The position numbers and the translations under genes were made by a program. Shown here piece by piece: positions 52,185 to 62,100 of a DNA stretch of 64,000 bases (its first letter is position 1; every line of letters starts with the position of its first letter). Source of the DNA: Strigamia acuminata (Eukaryota > Arthropoda > Chilopoda > Geophilomorpha > Linotaeniidae); the NCBI GenBank assembly GCA_949358305.1, contig OX442320.1, forward strand, positions 1,800,501 to 1,864,500, given 5' to 3'. The notes under the pieces are model-generated. The model was given only the letters and a program-made list of their open reading frames with translations. It did not search any database and had not been told where the DNA came from.

Positions 52185-52365
52185 AAATTTCAACAAAAAT
52201 GTTGAAAAAATTCAACACAAATGATGAAAAAATTCAACATAAATGATGAAAAAATTCAACATGAATAATGAAAAAATTCAACATGAATAATGAAAAAATT
52301 CAACATGAATAATGAAAAAATTTAACATGAATGATGAAAAAATTCAACATGAATGATGAAAAACC
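52185..52365. repeat. 22-bp tandem repeat (AACATGAATGATGAAAAAATTC type)
   Basis: About eight copies of AACAT(G/A)AAT(G/A)ATG plus AAAAAATTC. A T-rich stretch with TTTTCATCATT follows at about 52405-52430 and could pair with it. Confidence 0.85.
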
Positions 52366-52720
52366 GGCAAAAACATTTGACTGTTGATTTTTTTTTACTT
52401 TTATTTTTCATCATTTTTTTTCATCATTTATTGTGATTTTGTGACTTTTTGTTGACTTTTCATTAATTTTGTTGGTTTATTTTTTTTTACCTTTTTAAGT
52501 TCTTTTCTTATTTAAAAGTAAAACTTTGACTACCAATTGGAATATTTCTGACCAGGATTTTTTTCAACCAAGTCGAAAATTTTCTAAGTTAAAAAGAATC
52601 CAAGAAGAAATTTTTCCTGATCAGTAATATTCCTAATCGAAAATAATCCTGTTGCAGTCGAAAATATTTCTGGTGGAAAAAATTCCGGTCGAATGGAGTC
52701 TTGGTGGACTCAAATCTTGG

Positions 52721-53032
52721 GGGCCGTCCATAAATTACGTAACGCCAATTTTGGGCATTTTAAACCCCCTTCCCCCCTCTGTAACAAGGCCGTAACAAAT
52801 TCCCAAACCTCCCTAATTACGTAATACTGTAAAACTGAAATCACCCCCCCAAAAATTTTCAAAAATCAGTCTCAAAACTGCGATATTTTTAATTTTAAAA
52901 CATTAAAAAATATTTTTTCATGGACCGTAACATTATTGAGAACCCTCCTCTCCATTACTAATGACCCGTAACAAAATCTGAAACCCCCTCCCCCCCCCCC
53001 CCTTGGAGCGTTACGTAATTTATGGACGGCCC
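52721..53032. mobile_element. MITE with GGGCCGTCCATAAATTACGT ends
   Basis: The ends are inverted repeats of at least 25 bp beginning GGGCCGTCCATAAATTACGT. CTTGG occurs on both sides (52716-52720 and 53033-53037), a likely 5-bp target duplication. It is 312 bp, non-coding, with a long C run near the right end. I cannot assign the superfamily. Confidence 0.8.
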
Positions 53033-53037
53033 CTTGG

Positions 53038-53740
53038 TCGAAAGTGTCCTGTTTCTCCAAAAGGAATCCAAGTCAAAAATACTCCTCTCTCCCTCCCGGT
53101 TCTGATAACCCTGGTCGTTTGGAGGCATGCTGAGCTGGTACGCCACTGTTTCTATCAATATTCTTAAAAAAAATTTCTAATGATAAAAATATTGTGAATG
53201 AACCCTTTTTCAGACATATTAAAGGACCAAAGCCTGAATCCTACATTTCTATCAAAGTTAATAAAAAATAATGATTTCAACGTATTCTTATTTAAGTAAC
53301 AACATTTTTACCAATCAAGCTGCAATAACTTAAAGAAATATGGATAATGCATTAAGTCTTTTACTTTAGAAATTGTATATTTCTTCATCTAATATGTGAT
53401 TGCCACAAAGCTAAAGCACTTGGAAAGTGCTACTACAATAATTTATTTAAAGATATTTATTTTATTATTGGGTTAACTGAATTGTAAAATTTCAGTCAAG
53501 GAAAATATGCGTTAAAAAAAGGATGAAATCTAAACGAAGCTAAGATGATAAATTCGTGAGAGGTTTTGATCAGGCAATATTTTGTGTAACCAACAAGTTT
53601 ACAATGTATTGTGATCAAACATTCACACAAACTAAACCATAGCATGCGGAATTAACAAGAACCCTTCGATGTGATGTCTGCACGAATAAATGAGCTTATA
53701 GTATTCAACTTTCCATTAAGTATCAAGAAAATGAAGAAAA
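53038..53740. other. Non-coding AT-rich spacer
   Basis: No gene or element recognised. Confidence 0.4.
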
Positions 53741-53754
53741 TGAATACATTTAAA

Positions 53755-54172
53755 AAATAAACAATGAAATTTAAAAAATAAATATGTAAATTAAAACATG
53801 AATAATAATCTTAAAAATAATCAAATAAATACATTTTAAAAATTAGTAAACAAATACATTTTAAAAATTAGTAAATTAATACATTTTAAAAATAAGTAAA
53901 TAAATACGTTTTAAAAATAAGTAAATAAATAAATAAATAAATAAATACATACATTTTATAAAGAAGTAAATAAATACATTTTAACAATAAATAAATAAAT
54001 ACTCCGTAAATAAATAAATAAATATTTCGTAAATAAATAAATAAATACTCCGTAAATAAATAAATAAATATTTCGTAAATAAATAAATAAATACTCCGTA
54101 AATAAATAAATAAATGCTCCGTAAATAAATAAATAAATACTCCGTAAATAAATAAATAAATAAATAACAGTG
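53755..54172. repeat. AAATA-rich microsatellite with ACTCCGTAAATAAATAAATA units
   Basis: The left part has AAATACATTTTAAAAA(T)TAGTA units; the right part has ACTCCGTAAATAAATAAATA and ATTTCGTAAATAAATAAATA units. The long minus-strand frame here (FIYLFI...) is only the translation of the repeat. Confidence 0.85.
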
Positions 54173-54183
54173 GGAAGTTTGTT

Positions 54184-54361
54184 CTATCGTTGGGAACTGT
54201 CGTCACTCTGCACTCGACTCCAACTACGAGAACGACTACGACTTTTGCTTCTACTCAAAGATCTTTCATAAGATGTTGATCTAGAGCCATAAGACCAACT
54301 ACTCAAACTGCTTGGAGTTGAAGGAGTTGGGCGATGATAGGGAACTGGTCGTTTCCGAGCA
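54184..54361 (-). CDS. Terminal exon of a host RS-domain protein gene
   Basis: On the minus strand an acceptor TTTTGCTTTCAG is followed by an open frame ending TAG (54186-54184). The peptide has RKRPVPYHRPTPSTP and then an Arg/Ser repeat region (SRSKSRSRSRSWSR) and a short polar tail. Such RS tails occur in SR splicing factors and related pre-mRNA proteins, which are nuclear. The exon starts with one base that completes a codon left by the next exon upstream (54872). The exact family cannot be told from this tail. Confidence 0.6.
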
Positions 54362-54871
54362 CTGAAAGCAAAAATGTATACTTGTATTGTAAAATCTATA
54401 GTTTAAATAGTATAATGGTAATAAATGATGACACAAAACTAAACAGTGGGTATGTCGAAACAAAAGTTAATTAAAAAAAAAAACTTTTAAACATGATATT
54501 GAAAATAAATGCTATATACTGTATAATCTAGTATAATTGGTATTGGCAGTCATATGGTCGATACAAAAAAATATAGAAATACGGTATAACAAATTTTTCT
54601 GATTTAAACAAAGATGAACATTCTTGATCTTGAATATCCAAGCTGCATTATTAATAATGTATTATTGTATATATAATATGGATTATTATTCTTATCAAAA
54701 ACGAATGTTCGCTTGCTTATTACTCTTGTTATTCAATAGTTATACAATTCAACAAAGAATAATTTGCTGAACGTTTATTGGCATTACGATACCATTTTTA
54801 ATGTTTCTTCACTGTAGGTCAATGGCAAAAATACTTAGGAAGAAAAGATCAAGAAACTGGCACCGACTCAC

Positions 54872-54957
54872 CTATCCATCCACTTACTGACCAAGCCAAA
54901 TTTTAGCAAACTTCTGGTGATCAGCATGGCAAATCTAAATGTTAATGTGTCAATCAT
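54872..54957 (-). CDS. Candidate penultimate exon of the RS-domain gene
   Basis: On the minus strand the frame from ATG 54957 encodes 28 residues (MIDTLTFRFAMLITRS...) and ends in AG before a GTGAGT donor (54871). It leaves two bases, which fits the phase of the 54184-54361 exon. The intron would be 510 bp. It ends only about 35 bases from the Gypsy-4 LTR, so the exon may start at an acceptor now lost, or the gene may be cut by Gypsy-4. Confidence 0.4.
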
Positions 54958-54993
54958 TTGGCTTCTGGTACAATTTTTTTAACCAGGATTTGT

Positions 54994-56009
54994 TGTGACC
55001 CGACTGGACCGGGGTCAACGAAGAGTTTCTCTCGTGACCTCGTTTCGGGTGTAAGGGGAGCCGCAAGCGCGTCTCCCTTCCCTCAGTGCATTGACATCTA
55101 GTCAATGGACAGGCGTCTGCCCTGAGGGAGTGGGGATGGCTCGTCCACCCCACCATTGGGTGATTCCGGTCACCTGTCAACCCCGCTTTGTGCAAAGGAA
55201 TGTGCCTTGCACTGAGCGGGCAGAACCAACACAACCATCAAACGAGAAACACACGTAAACCCGTCGTCCTACAAGATCAGGCCCAAGTAAATATACTGGG
55301 ATTGACCAAGGACAAAGGACAATTTACCGTGAGTACGTTTGGTCAGTGTCAAACTCCGCAGAGTAACCTGCGAGATAAGATTACCACACTATTTTAGCAC
55401 ACCAGCTAGAAATAGTAAAAACCACTCCAGTTTAGCGAGTTGTGCAGACAAACGGTCGCACAAGCCTAAACTGCAGTAAAACCACGACGAGCGTTCCCGC
55501 CGCTGTGTGACCGCCGGGAGCCAGAAGAGTCCGCCGCTGTGTGATCGCCGGACACCACACAAAAACCTAGACAACAGCCCGAAGTAAGCCTTTTAACTAA
55601 GCATTCACTCGCGCCCGACCAGCGTGAGCCCGAAGGACCAGCCAGAGACGAGCCGAGGACGCCATATTGCCACGCCGGCCCAAGACGACACCACGTTGCC
55701 ACAACGAGGACGCCATCTTGGACACGACCGAGACAACAGACGACCTCGCCGATTCCAGCCAGCTTTCATCATACCTTTACCTTTCCATTTCCCTTCACCC
55801 ATTCCGATTTACCTTTTACCTACCTTTTATATATATATATATATAAGATATATCTGTACATTGTCCCACAGAATAAATCTATATTATATTTTACCTTTTA
55901 TATCTGTGTAATCATTTCTTTGGGTAAACCGCTTGAGCAAAGCGGTAGTGAGTTAGTCGAATTAAGTAATCAACCCACGAGTTAGCGACGGTTAGAGTTG
56001 AGCGCGACA
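54994..56009 (+). repeat. 5' LTR of Gypsy-4
   Basis: It starts TGTGACCCGACTGG (54994; 54991 is possible) and ends GCGCGACA. An (AT)n TATA region is at about 55827-55850, and AATAAA at about 55871 gives the R region. A 21-bp unit CCGCCGCTGTGTGAYCGCCGG occurs at 55497 and 55531, and GAGGACGCCAT(A/C)TTG occurs twice. The partner LTR is outside the window, so the ends are inferred. Confidence 0.7.
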
Positions 56010-56011
56010 CG

Positions 56012-56029
56012 TGGGGGCCTGTCCGGGAT
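56012..56029 (+). other. Primer-binding site of Gypsy-4 (tRNA-Pro-like)
   Basis: TGGGGGCCTGTCCGGGAT matches the complement of animal tRNA-Pro 3' end at 16 of 18 positions, with two adjacent mismatches. It lies two bases after the LTR end. Confidence 0.75.
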
Positions 56030-56081
56030 CAAGTCGAATAACTGATTCTAACCTGTGATTACATCATACCCAAAGCAAGAA

Positions 56082-59000
56082 ATGGCAGATAATACCCGAG
56101 TAACAGATTCCGACTCCGACGCAAACAAGAGAGCCGGCAGTCGTAAAGGCGCCGACTATCACTTGCGATCTGGAGGTCCCTTACCCAAAGCCTCAGCGCA
56201 CGAAGCGAGGCAAAAACGGCGTAAGCCTAAACCCGATCGTAGAAGCGCATCAGAGGCATCGCACCCGTCTCGCGCCGAGACGAGGCAGCGATTGGACGAG
56301 ACAGAGCGGGGTGAAGAGCAATCTCACTCCAAACTGCCGCGTTCTAACCGTGACGGCGAGACGAGCGGAAACGAGGTTTTATCCCGTAACCAATCGCCTC
56401 GTCTAACGCACGACACCGAGGTGGGCAGTCCGAAAGCAGCGTCTCCGATACAAAAGACGGCCTCAAATACGACCGCTAATTCGGCACTAAACACGCCAGT
56501 TACGCACAGTCGACCAGCCTCGGTAGTGTCTGAAGGGCACAAGTCCAACTCGTCCTCTGTCAAGCGTGTTTCAAGCCAGCCTTACAGCGTCTCGGGCACC
56601 TTGATTGATGCGATGCAGTTGGCACAAGCGGAGGGAGTGAGATACACCCTTCCGACGGGGAAGATTACCGTGTACGAAACGTTACAAATCGTACGTGCAG
56701 CTTTAAAAGCGCACAGTGTATCCCCACAAATCACCATTGTTGAAGGTGCACACGCTCAACAATTGGTTGATTCCGCTCAATTTGAAGCGGATGCAGAGAA
56801 TGAGGCTCGACAAGCCATTCGCGAGAGACGGAGGAAGCTGGCGGAAAGAGAAGCGCAAGCTCTCGAGTACGGCAGAACCCAGCCCAATCCGACTACTCCC
56901 GAGGAGGTAGAAATAGTTGACCGAGCCCTGAGAGCACATCGATATGCTTTCCACTCGCAACAAGAAGCAGAGCGAGCATTTATGGCCAGATTGCGACGAG
57001 ATGACCCGAAATCCGTTCGCAAACCAGAGGTCAGTTCATCCGAGCTGTCCGACGAGAGCCTAGAGGGAGACCCAAAGCGCACGCCGAAGGCCAAACCCAA
57101 ACCCCAGCCGGAGAGGGCAACACCAGCTACTCCGCGCAAGAGAGATGCGTCGGCCAGAGAACAACAAACTCGGCCCCGCATGCAAGCTCTCGATTCAGCC
57201 ACAAATAATGCGATAACGCGGTTAATCAACGCTAATAATGCTAGGCGAAATGAAGAGCAAGCTCTCACAAGCCAACAGCAAGATAATCCGCAAGGGACTG
57301 AGTGGCAACAACCAGTGCCCATCCTTAAAGACGACGAGTCGTCAAGGAGACAATCGCATGATCGCACCTCTTCGCGAGAAGAAGGCAAACGCGATGAAAG
57401 ACCGAAATATTATCACTACGGAAATAGTGATTCGTCGTCAGATGGACTGGAGTCAAATGCACCCAGTCATCACGATTCGGAGAGAGGTTCCGGAGAAAGA
57501 CGAAGGGAAAGAGAACGCGATGAACGCAGGGAAAGGGAACGTGACGACCGTCGTAGGGGCCGGAAAGAGTCAAACTCTTCACGGCGCAACCCGCCACGCC
57601 GCTCACCGTCTCCCGACCCCAGCTCCGACCCCTCATCCAACGACGACAGACGAAAGGAGAAATCAAGTAATCGCCGGAAGAGATCCAACTCTCCGCGCGA
57701 TAGAGAGAAACGACGTCGATCGGAAAATAGCGACCACCGACGGGAGGAGTTTCAGGACCTTCCCCGACAAAGCGCGTTTACCGATTCGACGGGTCGGCAG
57801 TATACGATGGGAGAGCTTGGAAGAGCCCTACTCGGCTCGTTGAAGGCCGAGGGAATCGATCTGAGCAAACGAAACGATCGTAATCGTAGCACTGGCGACC
57901 GCGTAAAGAAAAAATACGCTGTCTCCCGACGTGACACCATGAGTGTTACCGGGAATATTAGGTGGCAATTTTATATTCAGAACCGTTTCGACGGGTCATG
58001 GAAAGCGGGAGATCGCTTCCTTGACGAAGTAATTCGAATTAAGACTGCCACCAAAGCCACCGTAGGAGACATGCTCACCCACGGTATTGTCGAGCTAATG
58101 ACAGGCTCGGCACGTGAGTGGTACCAAGGATTGAAAGGCGTCAATTGGGACGACTTTTTAATGAGATTCGACCTACGCTACGGCGAGACACCCGAAGAGG
58201 TGAGCCGAAAGATGCGAGGTCTTCGCCAGATGCCTGGTGAAACCATAATGGATTACGACATTCGCGCCAGATTGTTGTTCGAAAAGGCCCCGATGGAATT
58301 TCATGCCACGGGATTCAACCTTTTCTTTCTCGGCGGTTTGTCGGAATACTCGCAACGGGTGCTACTTGAAGAAAGGGCACCGACAGGAGGCAGCTACGAG
58401 GAGATGAGCGCCTTCCTGTTTGAGAACACGATAGATATCGAGAAAAGATATTATTCCGCTTTACCAGAAGCGGAGAAAGCAGCAACCGCTAAACGTCTCA
58501 AGTTGAGTGCGGAAAGATATGGGGCGACAGATAAAATTATGCGCCCTACTGAATATCTTAGCGGTATAATGGAGCTGGCAGAAGCTAGCGTTGGTTTACA
58601 AATAAAAAATAAACTGACATCCACGCTGCCTTCCAACCCTTTGGCCGCCCCTAAAAAGGCACCGACAGCGTCAGCCATGCAAGCGACACTGGAGGAGGTC
58701 AAGGAGGGGGAGGAAGCCGGACAAGATGCCGGAAAATCAGACAAAAAAGAAGAAAAAGACGATTATTCGACGGACGAAGAAATACGAAGCTATCGCGATA
58801 CCTTATCAACGGGTTGCGATGAGGAAGGACCGCTAGTACATCTCATCCATCGAGATAGAGCGGTAGAAGAATTTCGCGCCAGGTTAAAACCAAATGCCGG
58901 CCGAATTCCGAAGTATTTTCGAAAAAATTACACGCCACCGTCGAAAGCAGACCCTGAAAAGAAAAAATCGACTGAAGCCCCAAGAGACAAATCAAATATT

Positions 59001-59165
59001 CGTTGTTTCAAGTGTAACCAACCGGGTCACTATTCCAATGAGTGCCCAAGAACAGCGAAAGAAGACGCTAAATTTGACGCAATAATGAAGCAGATGGCAG
59101 AGATTAAACTCGCCATGGCAAAAAACGAGTCAAAAAACGAGTCAGCGCAGGCGGCGAAGAAATAA
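56082..59165 (+). CDS. gag: Gypsy-4 Gag
   Basis: The ATG at 56082 (GAAATGG) gives 1027 codons, long for a gypsy Gag. The extra length is an N-terminal 600-residue charged region: Ser/Arg/Glu-rich, with a helix-like middle (ARQAIRERRRKLAEREAQAL) and RERERDERRERERDD repeats. The capsid domain lies at about 630-800 (IRWQFYIQNRFDGSW, SAREWYQGLKGVNW, MRGLRQMPGETIMDYD). A zinc knuckle CFKCNQPGHYSNEC lies near 975. The leader between primer site and ATG is only 52 bases. The 3' end carries two slippery sites. Confidence 0.92.
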   Translation: MADNTRVTDSDSDANKRAGSRKGADYHLRSGGPLPKASAHEARQKRRKPKPDRRSASEASHPSRAETRQRLDETERGEEQSHSKLPRSNRDGETSGNEVLSRNQSPRLTHDTEVGSPKAASPIQKTASNTTANSALNTPVTHSRPASVVSEGHKSNSSSVKRVSSQPYSVSGTLIDAMQLAQAEGVRYTLPTGKITVYETLQIVRAALKAHSVSPQITIVEGAHAQQLVDSAQFEADAENEARQAIRERRRKLAEREAQALEYGRTQPNPTTPEEVEIVDRALRAHRYAFHSQQEAERAFMARLRRDDPKSVRKPEVSSSELSDESLEGDPKRTPKAKPKPQPERATPATPRKRDASAREQQTRPRMQALDSATNNAITRLINANNARRNEEQALTSQQQDNPQGTEWQQPVPILKDDESSRRQSHDRTSSREEGKRDERPKYYHYGNSDSSSDGLESNAPSHHDSERGSGERRRERERDERRERERDDRRRGRKESNSSRRNPPRRSPSPDPSSDPSSNDDRRKEKSSNRRKRSNSPRDREKRRRSENSDHRREEFQDLPRQSAFTDSTGRQYTMGELGRALLGSLKAEGIDLSKRNDRNRSTGDRVKKKYAVSRRDTMSVTGNIRWQFYIQNRFDGSWKAGDRFLDEVIRIKTATKATVGDMLTHGIVELMTGSAREWYQGLKGVNWDDFLMRFDLRYGETPEEVSRKMRGLRQMPGETIMDYDIRARLLFEKAPMEFHATGFNLFFLGGLSEYSQRVLLEERAPTGGSYEEMSAFLFENTIDIEKRYYSALPEAEKAATAKRLKLSAERYGATDKIMRPTEYLSGIMELAEASVGLQIKNKLTSTLPSNPLAAPKKAPTASAMQATLEEVKEGEEAGQDAGKSDKKEEKDDYSTDEEIRSYRDTLSTGCDEEGPLVHLIHRDRAVEEFRARLKPNAGRIPKYFRKNYTPPSKADPEKKKSTEAPRDKSNIRCFKCNQPGHYSNECPRTAKEDAKFDAIMKQMAEIKLAMAKNESKNESAQAAKK

Positions 59166-59183
59166 CTTCTCGACCGTCTGCGC
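59120..59183 (+). promoter_or_regulatory. Tandem -1 frameshift sites between Gypsy-4 Gag and Pol
   Basis: Two A AAA AAC heptamers, both in the Gag frame, lie at 59120-59126 and 59132-59138, within a 12-bp direct repeat AAAAAACGAGTC. Six bases after the second begins an interrupted stem GCGCAG-CGG-GAAG / CTTC-CCG-CTGCGC (59145-59183) that encloses the Gag stop. Pol is open in the -1 frame from 59108. Confidence 0.8.
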
Positions 59184-59188
59184 CATTC

Positions 59189-62100
59189 ATGAAGAAGAAG
59201 GGGTTTAACAAAGGGTTCGATAAGCCGCCACCAGTCAAAGAAATGGGTAGTGACATAGCTAACGCCCAAATTCAAGACAGGGCCAACAACGCTTTGCAGG
59301 TAATTACCGCAAACGCTGAGGCTGAGGCGGAAGAACCGAACCTACTGCTTGAAGAATTACCTCAAGTAGTCGAAGACACAGAAGAATTTCGTGTTTTCAT
59401 GTGCAACGTGGCGGTCGAATACACCAACCGCCTATGCATGTTGCCCATGACAATAGAACGTGAAAAAATTATGGGACTACTAGACTCGGGAGCAGATCGC
59501 TCGTTCGTTTCCGAAGACATAGTAGCATCATTGGGTCTCACCGATAAGATAAAAGGCGTTAATAAAAATATACGTCTAAAAACCGCCAACGGAATGGCGC
59601 GTCCAAAAGGAGTTATATTATTGACCATGGAGTGGCTCGGAGGAGTAGAACAGCACCCTTTCCTGGTCCTGCCCACATGCGACAGAATTTTTCTGTTGGG
59701 CTTAGACCTCATGGCGTCAATGGAAATACAACCCAATCCAATAACGAAATCTTGGAATTATATCAGAAATGATAAGGAAAGACCCGCAATTGTCGTGCCA
59801 CCAGCTCTTGTAAAAGAAGCGGCCGACAAGACACAGTGGGAGAAAGGCCTAAAGAAATTCGTTCAAGATTACGATTTTAAAGCATTCGTAACAGAATTGC
59901 AACGGGACAATGTAGTGGAAACGCTTGTCGCCGACGCCGCTTTAGAATTAAACGAAGCGGCAGCCCTACGAAGGGTCCTACTTAAATATGAGGGGATCCT
60001 GTCGAAAAAACCGGGCCGAACGAATAGGGCTATTCACGAAATTAAATTGACGGATAATAAACCTATACGAGTTGCGTATAAGGGAATGAACCCGCAAAAA
60101 CGTGAAATAATGCAAAAAATGTGCCAAGAAATGCTAGACAGTGGCATTGTCTCCGAGGCCCAGGGAGAATACGCGACGCGAGTTGTGCTCGTGATGCGCC
60201 CGGGCTCGGACCCACGCCTATGCATTGATTACCGCCCATTAAACGCGGTGACAGAAATAGATCCCATACAGATGCCGTCTATCGAATCCATTTTGAGAGA
60301 GCTTAGCCCCTTTTCTTGGGTTACGACGATGGATCTGTCGAAGGGATACTGGCAAGTTGAGATGAGGCCAGAGGATAAGTTAAAAACAGCATTTTACTCG
60401 CCAATTGGACGGTTGATGTTCAACGTCATGCCATTTGGTTTAGTGAATGCTCCCAGTACCTTTCAGAGACTAATCGAAAGCGTATTGGGTGATATCCTGC
60501 ATCAGTTTGTGTGGGCATACCTAGATGACATAGTTATTGCCTCTAAAACATTCGAAGAGCACATTGAGCACATCGACCAAGTGCTCACCCGGCTGGCAAA
60601 AGCTGGGTTACACGTGCATCCGGGCAAAAGCAAGTTCTGTCGAAAGGAGCTTGCCTTCCTGGGTTATCGCATTGGAGTCAATGGTTTAGCTATTGGCCCC
60701 GAAAAAATCGATGCGATTAATCGTTTCCCACCACCCGAGGACGTTAAAGGTGTCCAACGGTTTATGGGAATGATAAACTTCTTCGGCAGGTTGCTACCGG
60801 GTCTAGCTGAAGTGGCAGCCCCAGTTACCGACCTCCTGAAGAATGAAAACGAATTTGTATGGTCAAATGAGTGCAACATCGCATTTAATGCAATAAAGAG
60901 GATGCTGACGGAAGTCGGCGTAATGCCTCTACCCGACTTAAACCGGCCGTTCATATTACACACGGACGCCAGCAGAGTTGGGTTAGGAGCGGCGTTGCTC
61001 CAAACACACGTGCGCGACGGAGTCGAACAAGACCTGCCGTGCATGTTTATAAGTCGCAAACTCCAAGGCGCTGAAAAGAATTACAATGCCACCGAGTTGG
61101 AGTGTTTGGCCGTTGTGTGGGCCATAAGGAAATTCAGAGATTATCTCGAATATACCAAATTTGTGGTCCACACAGATCATCAAGCGTTACAATGGCTGAT
61201 GAAATTAAAAGAGCCAGCCGGTCGACTAGCCAGATGGCAGTTAGAACTGATGGCATGCGACTTGACCATTCAATACAAGCCCGGCAAATATAACGTCGTG
61301 GCTGACGCTCTGTCACGGGCACCAGTGTCAGATCCAATCGACGCTGACGATGATGGCGAGGATGACTCCCGCATCATTTATTGCCCTACGAGTTGTCACC
61401 GTTGGGATTTAAGGAAGATGAATGAAATTCCCACCGCGTCTCCGGCAGATGTAAAATTCTGTGGATTTTGGACGCGGTTATACCAACCAGCTGCTGACAA
61501 TTACCCAAATGCAAGGAAGGAATTTAAGCTAGAGCGGAGAATAAATGACCCGCTTCTAAGCGCCTTCCACGCTCATGTCGGCGAGCAGATGCAAAGCAGT
61601 CCCCCGACAAGGGAGGAAATAATTGTGCAACAAAAATTAGACAAGAAATGTCAGGACAGAGCTAGATTCGTACTGACAGGAAAATATCCGCCCAATCTAA
61701 CCAGAAGGCAGAAGCGTCGTTATGCACACGAATCCATAGATTACCTATTGGATGACGGCCTTTTAGTGAAACATCACCCAAATCACCAAGATGACTTGAG
61801 TGAATCGGACACCGCAGTAAAGGTAGTAATACCTGCTTCCTTAATCGGTCGCGTGCTGTGGTTGTTACACGGGCACCCGCTTGCGAGCCATGCGGGAGTA
61901 AGCAGAACACTCTATCGTGCTACACAGCTTTTTCACTGGACAGGGATGAAAAAAGATATTGCTCTTTTTGTCCACCAATGTCAGCGATGTCAAGCGTGCA
62001 AGCCGAGGAGTAAATCACCATTCGAAACTATTTTCTTAGGGCCTTACGCGCCTTTTGATTGTTTAAGTGTCGATGTGATGGGCCCAAAACCCGTTACGGG

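Noticed and set aside
50974-52365. CRISPR-like regular repeats
   Set aside because: Units are contiguous with no unique spacers; these are simple tandem repeats in eukaryotic DNA.
53886-54206. Minus-strand ORF of 106 hydrophobic codons
   Set aside because: Translation of an AAATA microsatellite.
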